From assembly GCA_019421975.1 (NCBI GenBank), contig JAHZEE010000067.1, positions 1 to 8,387 on the forward strand: a stretch of 8,387 bases of DNA, in the 5' to 3' direction. Shown here piece by piece: positions 1 through 6,717 of the stretch. The notes beneath the pieces were generated by a model. The model saw only the letters and a list, made by a program, of their open reading frames with translations, was not told the origin of the DNA and ran no database searches. The stretch comes from Clostridiales bacterium. Lineage in GTDB: Bacteria; Bacillota; Clostridia; Oscillospirales; Oscillospiraceae. Within the stretch, counting starts at the first letter, position 1. Every line of letters begins with the position of its first letter. Position numbers and translations under genes: made by a program.

Positions 1-233
1 ATCTGGCCATGCTGCTGACCGCCGCCGGCTGCAACTACTTCATGGGCATCCCCCACGGCGACGACATCATGCTCAACTATCAGACCACCGGATTCCACGA
101 GACGGCCGCCCTGCGCGAGATGTTCCACCTGACCGCCACACCGCCCTTCCAGCAGTGGCTGGAGAAGATGGGCTTTGTGGAGAACGGCCATCTGACGCCC
201 CTGGCGGGCGACGGCTCGATTCTGCTCAACTAG
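1..233 (+). CDS. eutB: Ethanolamine ammonia-lyase large subunit EutB, C-terminal fragment
   Basis: This is the last ~77 codons of EutB, the catalytic heavy chain of adenosylcobalamin-dependent ethanolamine ammonia-lyase, which splits ethanolamine into acetaldehyde and ammonia inside the Eut microcompartment. The reading frame is entered at base 3, and the rest of the gene (the family is about 450 residues) lies upstream of the window. The segment LLTAAGCNYFMGIPHGDD, followed by the MLNYQTTGFHETAALRE region and WLEKMG near the end, matches the conserved EutB C-terminus. The barrel and most substrate-binding residues are outside the window and cannot be checked. The TAG stop at 231-233 is fused to the AGGAGG ribosome site of eutC (232-237), so the two subunits of the enzyme are probably translated in a coupled way. 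The identification is secure even though only the tail is visible. Confidence 0.96.
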   Translation, partial: LAMLLTAAGCNYFMGIPHGDDIMLNYQTTGFHETAALREMFHLTATPPFQQWLEKMGFVENGHLTPLAGDGSILLN

Positions 234-242
234 GAGGCCAAC

Positions 243-1148
243 ATGGATAAACAAGAACTCAAAGCGCTGGTGGCGGAGCTGCTCAAGGACATGCCGAACC
301 TCTCGCCCGCTGCGGCCCCCGGCAGCGCTGCAGCCCCCGCGGCCGCTTCTCCCTCCCCCACGGCCCGCGCGCCGGAGCCGGACGAGGCAAACTGTCTTGA
401 CGACATCACCGCCATCGACCTGCGCAAGCAGTACCTGGTGGAACACGCGGCCCAGCCGGAGACCTTTCTGCAGCTCAAGGCCCGCACCCCGGCCCGCATC
501 GGCGTGGGCCGCGCGGGCGCCAGATACAAGACCATCACCCAGCTGCGCGTCCGGGCCGACCACGCGGCGGCCCAGGACAGCGTCTTTTCCGATGTGCCGG
601 AGTCGTTCTGGCAGGAGCAGGGCTGGACCTTTGTGCAGACCATGTGCAAGGACAAGGACGAATACCTGACCCGGCCGGATCTGGGCCGCCGGTTTGACGA
701 GAGCCAGCAGGCCGTCATCCAAAAGACCTGCGGCGCCAATCCCAGGGTTTTGATCGTCATTGGAGACGGCCTTTCCTCCACCGCGGTCATGACCAACGCG
801 CCGGACTGCGCCGCCGCCATCCGCCAGGGCCTGTCCACCTATGGCATCGAGGCCGGCCCTTCCCTGTTCATCAAATACTGCCGCGTCGGCGCCTCTGACG
901 CCATCGGCAAGATCACAGGCGCGGAGCTGGTGTGTATGCTCGTCGGCGAGCGGCCGGGCCTCACCACGGCGGAGTCCATGTCCGCCTATATCACCTACAA
1001 GCCGTATCCCGGCATTCCGGAGGCCAAGCGCACCGTGGTCTCCAACATCCACCGCCAGGGCACGCCCGCCGTCGAGGCCGGCGCCCACATCGCGGAATTA
1101 CTCAAGACCATGCTGGAGAAAAAGGCCTCCGGCATCGATCTTCGCTAG
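243..1148 (+). CDS. eutC: Ethanolamine ammonia-lyase small subunit EutC
   Basis: EutC is the light chain of ethanolamine ammonia-lyase. It forms the B12-binding interface with EutB in the microcompartment lumen. The 301 residues are close to the usual family length of just under 300. Residues 1-17 ([17 protein letters not shown]) form an amphipathic helix with Leu/Val at 6, 9, 10, 13 and 14. The first ~19 residues of Salmonella EutC are a known shell-targeting signal, so the same role is inferred here. Residues 18-47 are a flexible Ala/Pro-rich linker. The conserved catalytic body follows: [11 protein letters not shown] at 87-97, [22 protein letters not shown] at 161-182 containing the cobalamin-binding [19 protein letters not shown] at 228-240 and [11 protein letters not shown] at 247-257. 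AGGAGG at 232-237 sits 5 bases before the ATG. The gene lies 9 bases after eutB and 12 bases before eutL. Confidence 0.97.
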   Translation: MDKQELKALVAELLKDMPNLSPAAAPGSAAAPAAASPSPTARAPEPDEANCLDDITAIDLRKQYLVEHAAQPETFLQLKARTPARIGVGRAGARYKTITQLRVRADHAAAQDSVFSDVPESFWQEQGWTFVQTMCKDKDEYLTRPDLGRRFDESQQAVIQKTCGANPRVLIVIGDGLSSTAVMTNAPDCAAAIRQGLSTYGIEAGPSLFIKYCRVGASDAIGKITGAELVCMLVGERPGLTTAESMSAYITYKPYPGIPEAKRTVVSNIHRQGTPAVEAGAHIAELLKTMLEKKASGIDLR

Positions 1149-1160
1149 GAGGTTCAGCCC

Positions 1161-1820
1161 ATGATCGGAGATCCCATTCCCGTCCGCATTCTCGCGCTGC
1201 AGATGATCGCCAATCTCACGCCCGCGCTGGCCAGAGCCCTTGGCATCAGCAGCCGCCACAGCGCCATTGGCCTCATCTCCACCGACTGTGACGACGCCAC
1301 CTATATCGCTCTGGACGAGGCCACAAAGGCCACCGATGTGGAGGTCGTCTACGCCAGAAGCCTCTATGCCGGCGCCGCCAACGCCTCGACCAAGCTCGCC
1401 GGCGAGGTGATCGGCATTCTGGCGGGGCCCAGCCCCTCCGAGGTCACAAGCGGCCTGAACGCCTGCGTGGCCTGCATCGAAAACGGCGTGTGCTTTCACG
1501 CCGCGGACGACGCGGGCCAGGTGCCGTACCTCGCCCACTGCGTCTCGTCCACCGGCACCTATCTCTCAAAGCTTGCCGGCGTGCGCACCGGCGAGGCCCT
1601 CGCCTACCTGATTGCGCCGCCCGTGGAGTCTGTCTTTGCCCTGGACGCCGCGCTCAAGGCGTCGGATGTGGAGCTTGTCACCCTCTTTGACCCGCCCAGC
1701 GAGACCAACTTCGGCGGCGGCCTTTTGACCGGCACCCAGTCCGCCTGCGCGGCGGCCTGCGAGGCGTTTGCCCAGGCTGTGCAGGCCGTGGCGGCCAACC
1801 CACAAAACTACGGAGGTTAA
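1161..1820 (+). CDS. eutL: Microcompartment shell protein EutL (tandem BMC domain trimer)
   Basis: EutL is a tandem-domain shell protein. Trimers tile the facets of the Eut microcompartment as pseudo-hexamers, and the family has a gated central pore thought to pass ethanolamine or bulky cofactors. The length of 219 residues equals that of E. coli EutL as I recall it. Conserved stretches are GLISTDCDDATYIALDEATK at 37-56, EVVYARSLYAGAA at 61-73, GEVIGILAGPSPSE at 81-94, TGTYLSKLAG at 131-140, AYLIAPPVES at 148-157 and PPSETNFGGGLLTGTQSACAAAC at 178-200. The start follows a full AGGAGG (1147-1152) by 8 bases, and that ribosome site overlaps the eutC stop codon. It lies between the lyase genes and eutE, as in other Gram-positive eut operons. 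It has many cysteines (at least 8 visible), more than I would expect of a typical shell protein; whether any bind metal cannot be told from sequence. Confidence 0.96.
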   Translation: MIGDPIPVRILALQMIANLTPALARALGISSRHSAIGLISTDCDDATYIALDEATKATDVEVVYARSLYAGAANASTKLAGEVIGILAGPSPSEVTSGLNACVACIENGVCFHAADDAGQVPYLAHCVSSTGTYLSKLAGVRTGEALAYLIAPPVESVFALDAALKASDVELVTLFDPPSETNFGGGLLTGTQSACAAACEAFAQAVQAVAANPQNYGG

Positions 1821-1829
1821 ATGCCCATG
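1812..1829 (+). promoter_or_regulatory. Ribosome site of eutE with two candidate start codons
   Basis: GGAGG at 1812-1816 overlaps the end of eutL and precedes two in-frame ATG codons, at 1821 (spacing 4) and 1827 (spacing 10). Neither spacing is ideal. The upstream start gives MPMEFDL and the downstream one MEFDL. The choice changes only two residues. Confidence 0.6.
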
Positions 1830-3278
1830 GAATTTGATTTGGATTTGCGCTCCCGTCAGCAGGTGCGCAGCTGTGTTGCCGGCGCGAAGATTGCCGCCCA
1901 AAAGCTCCAGACATTCACCCAGGAGCAGCTGGACACCATCTGCGCCGCCATCTCCCAGGCCGGCGCCGCCCACGCCCAGGAGCTCGGCCGCATGGCCAGC
2001 GAGGAGACCGGCTTCGGCAAGCCGGAGGACAAGCTGGTCAAAAACCGCTTTGCCGCCGAGACGGTCTGGCAGGCCATCCGGCCGCTCCGGGCAGTCGGCG
2101 TTCTGCAGGAGCATCCGGAGCAGCAGGTCATCGACATCGGCACGCCCGTGGGCGTCATCGCCGGCATCGTCCCCTCGACCAACCCCACCTCCAGCGTCAT
2201 CTACAAGACCCTCATCTCCATCAAGAGCGGCAACGCCATCGTGTTTTCCCCCCACCCCAACGCGGTGGGCTGCACCGTCCGCGCAGTGGAGATTGTCGCC
2301 GAGGCGGCGCAGAAGGCCGGCTGCCCCGCCGGCGCGATCAGCTGTATCCGCACGCCCACCATGGACGCCATCGGCGAGCTTATGCACCACGACGATGTGT
2401 CTCTGATCCTGGCCACCGGCGGCGGCGCCATGGTCCGCGCGGCCTACTCCTCCGGCACGCCCGCCATCGGTGTGGGCGCCGGCAACGGCCCGGCCTATAT
2501 CCACAGATCCGCCGACATCGGAAAGGCGGTCCGCCGGATCCTCGACTCCAAGACCTTTGACAACGGCACGGTCTGCGCCTCCGAGCAGAGCATCATCGTG
2601 GAGGAGGAGCTGTCGCTGCCTGTCACGGCGGAGCTTCAAAAGCAGGGCGGCTACTTTCTCTCCGAGTGCGAGGCCAAGACCCTCTCCAAATTCATCCTGC
2701 GGGCCAACGGCACCATGAATCCCGCCATTGTGGGAAAGTCCGCCCAGCAGATCGCCCAGCTCGCCGGGCTTAAAAATGTGCCCTCTGACGCCTGCGTGCT
2801 TCTGGCGCGCGAGTCGGAGGTGGGCGACAAGTTCCCCTATTCCCGGGAAAAGCTCTGCCCGATTCTGGCGTTCTATGTGGAAAAAAACGAGGAGGCGGTG
2901 CTGGAAAAATGCTGCAAAATCCTCTACCACGAGGGCGCGGGGCACACCTTCATGATCCACGCGGAGGACCAGGACGCCATCCGGCGCTTTGCCGCGCGGG
3001 TGCCTGTGAGCCGGATTCTGGTGAACACACCGGGCGCGCTGGGCGGCGTGGGCGCCACCACCAACCTCTTCCCGGCGCTCACCCTCGGCTGCGGCGCGGT
3101 GGGCGGCAGCTCCTCGTCCAACAACATTGGCCCGCTGGATCTCATCAATATCCGGCGCATTGCATGGGGCGTGCGTGATAAGCAGTCGCTTCCCGGGTAT
3201 ACTAATTCCACCACCGTACAGATCAGCGACGACTTCCTCGAGGCGCTGACGGAAAAAATTCTCAAAAAACTGATTTGA
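1821..3278 (+). CDS. eutE: CoA-acylating acetaldehyde dehydrogenase EutE
   Basis: This enzyme converts acetaldehyde, NAD+ and CoA to acetyl-CoA in the microcompartment lumen. The 485 residues fit the acylating branch of the aldehyde dehydrogenase superfamily. Visible motifs are GVIAGIVPSTNP at 111-122 (nucleotide-binding fold), ATGGGAMV at 198-205, VGAGNGPAYI at 218-227, catalytic Cys252 in FDNGTVCASEQS, EKLCPIL at 343-349, EGAGHTFMIH at 371-380, and the Gly-rich block GALGGVGATTN then TLGCGAVGGSSSSNN at 405-435 typical of acylating members. Unlike E. coli EutE it has no N-terminal targeting helix. Instead it ends in ISDDFLEALTEKILKKLI (468-485), an amphipathic helix after a Ser/Thr-rich linker, which probably serves for encapsulation. 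The start is uncertain. GGAGG at 1812-1816 is only 4 bases from this ATG and 10 bases from an in-frame ATG at 1827, so translation may begin two codons later. Confidence 0.95.
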   Translation: MPMEFDLDLRSRQQVRSCVAGAKIAAQKLQTFTQEQLDTICAAISQAGAAHAQELGRMASEETGFGKPEDKLVKNRFAAETVWQAIRPLRAVGVLQEHPEQQVIDIGTPVGVIAGIVPSTNPTSSVIYKTLISIKSGNAIVFSPHPNAVGCTVRAVEIVAEAAQKAGCPAGAISCIRTPTMDAIGELMHHDDVSLILATGGGAMVRAAYSSGTPAIGVGAGNGPAYIHRSADIGKAVRRILDSKTFDNGTVCASEQSIIVEEELSLPVTAELQKQGGYFLSECEAKTLSKFILRANGTMNPAIVGKSAQQIAQLAGLKNVPSDACVLLARESEVGDKFPYSREKLCPILAFYVEKNEEAVLEKCCKILYHEGAGHTFMIHAEDQDAIRRFAARVPVSRILVNTPGALGGVGATTNLFPALTLGCGAVGGSSSSNNIGPLDLINIRRIAWGVRDKQSLPGYTNSTTVQISDDFLEALTEKILKKLI

Positions 3279-3293
3279 TAGGAGATACGCAAA

Positions 3294-3596
3294 ATGGCAA
3301 ATACAAATGCACTCGGCATGATTGAAACAAGAGGTCTGGTCGCCGCCATCGAGGCGGCCGACGCCATGGTCAAGTCCGCAAATGTCCAGCTGGTGGGCAA
3401 AGAGCAGGTCGGCGGCGGTCTCGTGACCGTCATGGTGCGCGGCGATGTGGGGGCCGTCAAGTCCGCCACCGACGCGGGCGCAGCGGCGGCGGAGAAGGTG
3501 GGAGAGCTCATCTCCGTGCATGTCATTCCGCGCCCGCACGCAGAGGTGGATGTGATTCTGCCCAAGGGCCACGAGCCGGTACAGGAAGCGCTCTGA
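3294..3596 (+). CDS. eutM: Hexameric microcompartment shell protein EutM
   Basis: EutM is a single BMC-domain protein whose hexamers form the main facet tiles of the Eut shell and whose central pores pass small metabolites. The 100 residues begin with [20 protein letters not shown] (6-25) and continue with the pore-side segment [20 protein letters not shown] (34-53), [15 protein letters not shown] (58-72) and [14 protein letters not shown] (73-86). This is nearly the canonical EutM/PduA pattern. The pore loop is Gly-rich (VGGGL), as in metabolite-passing hexamers. E. coli EutM has a Cys shortly after this loop (GGGLCTAMV as I recall), whereas this protein has Val (GGGLVTVMV). The start is supported by AGGAG at 3280-3284, 9 bases before the ATG. 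It is the only single-BMC hexamer gene visible; eutS or eutK homologues, if present, lie outside the window. Confidence 0.96.
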   Translation: MANTNALGMIETRGLVAAIEAADAMVKSANVQLVGKEQVGGGLVTVMVRGDVGAVKSATDAGAAAAEKVGELISVHVIPRPHAEVDVILPKGHEPVQEAL

Positions 3597-3599
3597 GCC

Positions 3600-4328
3600 A
3601 TGGCGCTGTTCACAGAACAGGCGGTCCGGGCCAACATCCGGGTCCGCGACGGCAAGCGGGTGTTCTATCTTGGCAGCCACGACCAGCTCACGCCCTCGGC
3701 CAGACAGTGGCTGAACCACGAGCGGGTGGAGATCATCCCGGCCGGCTCGCTGCCCAAGCAGCCGGCCTACACCACCCTCTTTGGCGGCGTGCTGCAGGAA
3801 AAGCCCGAGCACATGACCCATCTGCGGGGCAATGTGCTGGTGTTCAAGGACCACCCCCGGATTCTCTTTCGGGGGATGATCGACACCCTGGAGGCCGAGA
3901 TCCTGCTCTGTCAGAAGGCCGCCCAGCTCGAGGGCTATTCCGCCCTGCCCGGCACGCTTCAGCAGGTGCTGGACTTCGTCCGGCGCCTGATCCCCTGCGA
4001 TGTGCTCGAAGAGCCCGTGCCCGCTGTCTCGTTTGGCGGCATGACGCCCGAGCAGCTGCGCGAGCACAGCCACTACCCGCAGAAATACTACGATACGCCC
4101 CACTTCATGCCGGACTTCACCATGCCGCAGACCATGCTCAGCCTGAACCGGCTGCGCACGGTGGTGCGCAGGACCGAGCTTGCCGCCTATCGCGCCTTCC
4201 GCACCGAGGACGGCGCGGTCACCCGCGACGACATCATCTTGGCCCTCAACCGCCTGTCCAGCTATCTCTGGATTCTCATGATCCAGCTCAAGGCCGGACA
4301 AATTGAAAGGAGGCAGCCCAATGGATGA
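3600..4328 (+). CDS. eutT: Cobalamin adenosyltransferase, EutT type
   Basis: EutT transfers the adenosyl group of ATP to cob(I)alamin, making the adenosylcobalamin needed by EutBC. The 242-residue protein has an N-terminal module (about residues 1-48) with TEQAVRANIRV and LTPSARQWL at 30-38, then the adenosyltransferase four-helix region: HMTHLRGNVLVFKDHPRILF at 71-90, RGMIDTLEAEILLCQ at 91-105, VLDFVRRLIPCDVLEE at 123-138 and LNRLRTVVRRTELAA at 182-196. Salmonella EutT carries a metal-binding HX11CCX2C motif. Here the only cysteines are 104 and 133, so that motif is absent, as reported for Listeria EutT. The gene starts 3 bases after eutM, with AGGAAG at 3583-3588 (spacing 11) as a modest ribosome site, and its last 8 bases overlap the next gene. 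The fold is clear. The exact reductase partner and metal need are not visible. Confidence 0.9.
   Translation: MALFTEQAVRANIRVRDGKRVFYLGSHDQLTPSARQWLNHERVEIIPAGSLPKQPAYTTLFGGVLQEKPEHMTHLRGNVLVFKDHPRILFRGMIDTLEAEILLCQKAAQLEGYSALPGTLQQVLDFVRRLIPCDVLEEPVPAVSFGGMTPEQLREHSHYPQKYYDTPHFMPDFTMPQTMLSLNRLRTVVRRTELAAYRAFRTEDGAVTRDDIILALNRLSSYLWILMIQLKAGQIERRQPNG
4307..4323 (+). promoter_or_regulatory. Ribosome site that fixes the pduL start
   Basis: AAGGAGG at 4307-4313 lies inside the end of eutT, 7 bases before the ATG at 4321. An in-frame TTG at 4303 would place the ribosome site inside the coding region, so 4321 is preferred. Confidence 0.85.
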
Positions 4329-4926
4329 ACTGGCGCAGCAGGTCGCAGACCGGCTCAAGGCCGAGCGCTTTGTGGAGGTGGAGGCCTCCGGCCGCCATGT
4401 CCACCTGACGGAGCAGGACGCCCTGACCCTCTTCGGCCACCCCATGACGCCGGCCCGTCCTCTGTCCCAGCCGGGCCAGTTTGCCTGCGCAGAGCGGGTG
4501 ACGCTCTCGGGCCCCAAGGGCCAGCTTGCGCGCGTGGCCGTCCTCGGCCCGGCCCGGCCCGCCTCTCAGGTGGAGATCTCCCAGACCGACGCGCAGCTGC
4601 TGGGCGTCCCGGCCCCCAGCCGGCTCTCCGGCGACATCGCCGGCAGCCCCGGCATCACCATCCAGGGCCCGTGCGGCGAGGTCCGGCTCTCCGAGGGCGT
4701 CATCATCGCCCAGCGCCATATCCACATGACCGAGCAGGACGCCCGGCGCTTTCACCTGTCCAACGGCCAGAGTGTGCGGGTCAAGCTGTTTTCCGACCGC
4801 CCGGTCACCTTTGAGGATGTGGCGGTCCGCGTCAGCGACTCCTTTGCCACACGCGTGCACATCGACTTTGACGAGGCCAACGCCGTCCACTTTCAAAAGG
4901 GCAATCTGGGGATGATCCTCACATGA
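4321..4926 (+). CDS. pduL: Microcompartment phosphotransacylase PduL (EutD role)
   Basis: PduL interconverts acetyl-CoA and acetyl phosphate, recycling CoA inside the compartment. It is unrelated to the Pta-like EutD of enterobacteria but does the same job. The 201 residues show the family's two repeats with zinc-ligand His pairs: GRHVHLTEQDALTLFGH at 24-40 (His26, His28) and AQRHIHMTEQDARRF at 130-144 (His133, His135). A further conserved block is VHIDFDEANAV at 179-189, with His180 and Glu185. Residues 1-17 (MDELAQQVADRLKAERF) form an amphipathic helix of the type that targets PduL to the shell, which is known for Salmonella PduL. The start is set by the ribosome site at 4307-4313. The gene overlaps eutT by 8 bases and the next gene by an ATGA of 4 bases. 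Confidence 0.93.
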   Translation: MDELAQQVADRLKAERFVEVEASGRHVHLTEQDALTLFGHPMTPARPLSQPGQFACAERVTLSGPKGQLARVAVLGPARPASQVEISQTDAQLLGVPAPSRLSGDIAGSPGITIQGPCGEVRLSEGVIIAQRHIHMTEQDARRFHLSNGQSVRVKLFSDRPVTFEDVAVRVSDSFATRVHIDFDEANAVHFQKGNLGMILT

Positions 4927-5402
4927 CAGACGCACTGCTCGAAGAAATCACACAGGAGGTGCTCCGCCGGATGCAGCCGTCCCAGCGTCCCACCGCGCTG
5001 CTCATCGGGCAGCCGCCCAGCCAGGACACCGGCTATGAATACACAGACCGCGCGCCCTATGACGCGGTCATCATCGGCTCTCTGGAGCCGGCGCAGCTGC
5101 TGCACTTTGACCTGCCGCCGGTGCTCGACGCGCTGCTCACCGGGATCCCCGTCTATCTCAACGAGGCGGGGCTGCACTACCGCCGCTATCGCGCCACCGC
5201 CAACCGCCTGCTCTGGTCGCGTCTGACCGAGCAGGAGAAGCAGCTGCGGCAGCTGGGGATCATTCCCCTGCCCAGCGCGCAGACGCGCCGGGTCCTCACG
5301 GCCGGGGCGGCCCGCGAGCTGCGCCGGCGCAATCAAAAGCCGCCCGAGGGCTGCGTTCTGACGCCGCTGGCCCGGGACATTCTGGAGGGATTGGCCCCAT
5401 GA
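4923..5402 (+). CDS. Uncharacterized Eut-operon protein, 159 residues
   Basis: The function is unknown. It occupies the slot where Gram-positive eut operons carry an unassigned 'ethanolamine utilization protein' (possibly the TIGR02536-type family, from memory). Residues 1-18 (MTDALLEEITQEVLRRMQ) form an amphipathic helix resembling the encapsulation helices of EutC, PduL and EutQ. The middle has alternating beta strands and helices: TALLIGQ at 24-30, YDAVIIGSLEPAQLL at 46-60, LPPVLDALLTGIPVYL at 64-79, then a basic helix with paired Arg residues around 84-112. This looks like a small Rossmann-like or flavodoxin-like fold but has no catalytic motif I recognise. The C-terminal part (LTAGAARELRR then CVLTPLARDIL at 144-154) resembles the N-terminal module of EutT here and of enterobacterial EutQ. 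It overlaps pduL and eutN by ATGA. The ribosome site is only GGGG at 4908-4911, so translation is probably coupled. Confidence 0.85.
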   Translation: MTDALLEEITQEVLRRMQPSQRPTALLIGQPPSQDTGYEYTDRAPYDAVIIGSLEPAQLLHFDLPPVLDALLTGIPVYLNEAGLHYRRYRATANRLLWSRLTEQEKQLRQLGIIPLPSAQTRRVLTAGAARELRRRNQKPPEGCVLTPLARDILEGLAP

Positions 5403-5638
5403 AAATCGGTGTTGTCAAAGGCTCCGTCTGGTCGACCAAGAAGTGCCCCTCCCTCACGGGCCAGACCTTTCTGACCGTCCAGCTGGACACGGAGACGGTG
5501 GTCGCAGTGGACTTTGTGGGCGCCGGCCGGGGGGATCTGGTGCTCGTCACCCTCGGCTCTGCCGCAGCGCGGGAGCTCTCAGCCCCAATCGATGCTTCCA
5601 TCGTGGGGATTTTAGACAAGGAGGAGGACATGCCATGA
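5399..5638 (+). CDS. eutN: Pentameric shell vertex protein EutN
   Basis: EutN belongs to the CcmL/EutN family, whose pentamers cap the vertices of microcompartment shells. At 79 residues it is at the short end of the family. It starts MKIGVVKGSVWSTKKCPSL, the typical first strand plus the loop before it, continues with LTVQLDTETVVAVDFVGAGRGDLVLVTLGSAAAREL (25-60), and ends with PIDASIVGILDKEE, where the D-A-S-I-V-G-I-L-D segment is a family hallmark. GGAGGG at 5384-5389, 9 bases upstream, supports the start. The gene overlaps its neighbours by ATGA on both sides, so it lies in a translationally coupled block with the unknown protein and EutH. This is the only vertex protein visible. Confidence 0.95.
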   Translation: MKIGVVKGSVWSTKKCPSLTGQTFLTVQLDTETVVAVDFVGAGRGDLVLVTLGSAAARELSAPIDASIVGILDKEEDMP

Positions 5639-6717
5639 GTCTCAACGAAATCATCATCTATCTCATGGTGATCTTCATGATCCTGGGCGCCATCGACCGG
5701 ATCATTGGAAACAAATTCGGGCTGGGCCAGGAGTTTGAGGCCGGTATCATGGCCCTCGGCTCGCTGGCCCTGGCCATGGTGGGAATCATCTCGCTGGCGC
5801 CGGTGCTGGCCAGCGTGCTGCGGCCGGTGATTCTGCCCTTTTACCGGCTCTTCGGCGCCGACCCGGCCATGTTTGCAGGCTCCATCCTGGCCAACGACAT
5901 GGGCGGCGCGCCGCTGGCCATGGAACTGGCGGAGAGCCGCGAGGCCGGCCTGTTTGGCGGCCTGATCGTGGGCTCCATGCTGGGCCCGACCCTGGTCTTC
6001 ACCATCCCGGTGGCGCTGGGCATCCTGCAGCCGGAGGACCGGCCCTTTCTGGCCAAGGGCGTGCTGGCCGGCATGATTACCATTCCCATCGGCGCTCTGG
6101 TGGGCGGCCTCGTGGCGGGCTTTCCGATCATGATGATTCTCGTCAACCTGATCCCCATCGCCATCTTTGCCGCCCTCATCATCCTGGGTCTGATCTTTGC
6201 CGAGAACGGCATGATCAAGGGCTTTACCATCTTTGGAAAGCTGATTGTCATCGTCATCACCATCGGCCTGGCGGCGGCCATCGTGGAGTCGCTCACGGGC
6301 TTTGTGGTGATTCCGGGCATGGCCCCCATCTCGGAGGGCATGGAGATTGTCTCCGGCATCGCCATCGTGCTGGCCGGCGCGTTCCCCCTGGTCTATGTCA
6401 TCACCAAGGTGTTCCGCAGGCCCCTGATGAAGCTGGGCGGCCTGCTGGGCATGAACGATGTGGCCGCAGCCGGCCTGGTGGCGAGCCTCGCCAACTCCAT
6501 TCCCATGTTCGGGCTGATGAAGGACATGGACCGCCGCGGCAAGATCATCAATGTGGCCTTTGCCGTCTCGGCCGCCTTTGTCTTTGGCGACCACCTGGGC
6601 TTCACCGCCGGGTTTGAGCCGGACATGCTGGTGGCTGTCATCTGCGGCAAGCTGGCCGGCGGCATCACCGCCGTCGCGGCGGCAATGCTGCTCACAAGAA
6701 AGGAAGCACATGGATAG
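5635..6717 (+). CDS. eutH: Ethanolamine permease EutH
   Basis: EutH is the membrane transporter that brings in ethanolamine and matters most when little uncharged ethanolamine is available. The 360 residues are almost entirely hydrophobic. About ten membrane segments can be placed near 4-20, 36-62, 105-131, 140-166, 168-189, 200-225, 239-258, 277-295, 303-325 and 331-354. Conserved blocks are SILANDMGGAPLAMEL at 83-98, GSMLGPTLVFTIPVALG at 113-129, FVVIPGMAPISEGMEIVSG at 223-241, ASLANSIPMF at 283-292 and FVFGDHLGFTAGF at 315-327. It is shorter than E. coli EutH (about 400 residues) but in line with Gram-positive members. The ATG overlaps the eutN stop and is preceded by repeated AGGAGG (5619-5627) with 7-base spacing. 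The final 8 bases overlap eutQ. The longer upstream frame that starts at 5443 is out of frame with EutN and is not coding. Confidence 0.95.
   Translation: MSLNEIIIYLMVIFMILGAIDRIIGNKFGLGQEFEAGIMALGSLALAMVGIISLAPVLASVLRPVILPFYRLFGADPAMFAGSILANDMGGAPLAMELAESREAGLFGGLIVGSMLGPTLVFTIPVALGILQPEDRPFLAKGVLAGMITIPIGALVGGLVAGFPIMMILVNLIPIAIFAALIILGLIFAENGMIKGFTIFGKLIVIVITIGLAAAIVESLTGFVVIPGMAPISEGMEIVSGIAIVLAGAFPLVYVITKVFRRPLMKLGGLLGMNDVAAAGLVASLANSIPMFGLMKDMDRRGKIINVAFAVSAAFVFGDHLGFTAGFEPDMLVAVICGKLAGGITAVAAAMLLTRKEAHG

Noticed and set aside
1566..4517. A 983-codon open frame on the minus strand across eutL, eutE, eutM, eutT and pduL.
   Set aside because: It runs antisense to several certain genes, has a low-complexity His/Gly/Arg/Leu-rich translation with no domain, and is explained by GC-rich third positions that remove stop codons on the opposite strand.
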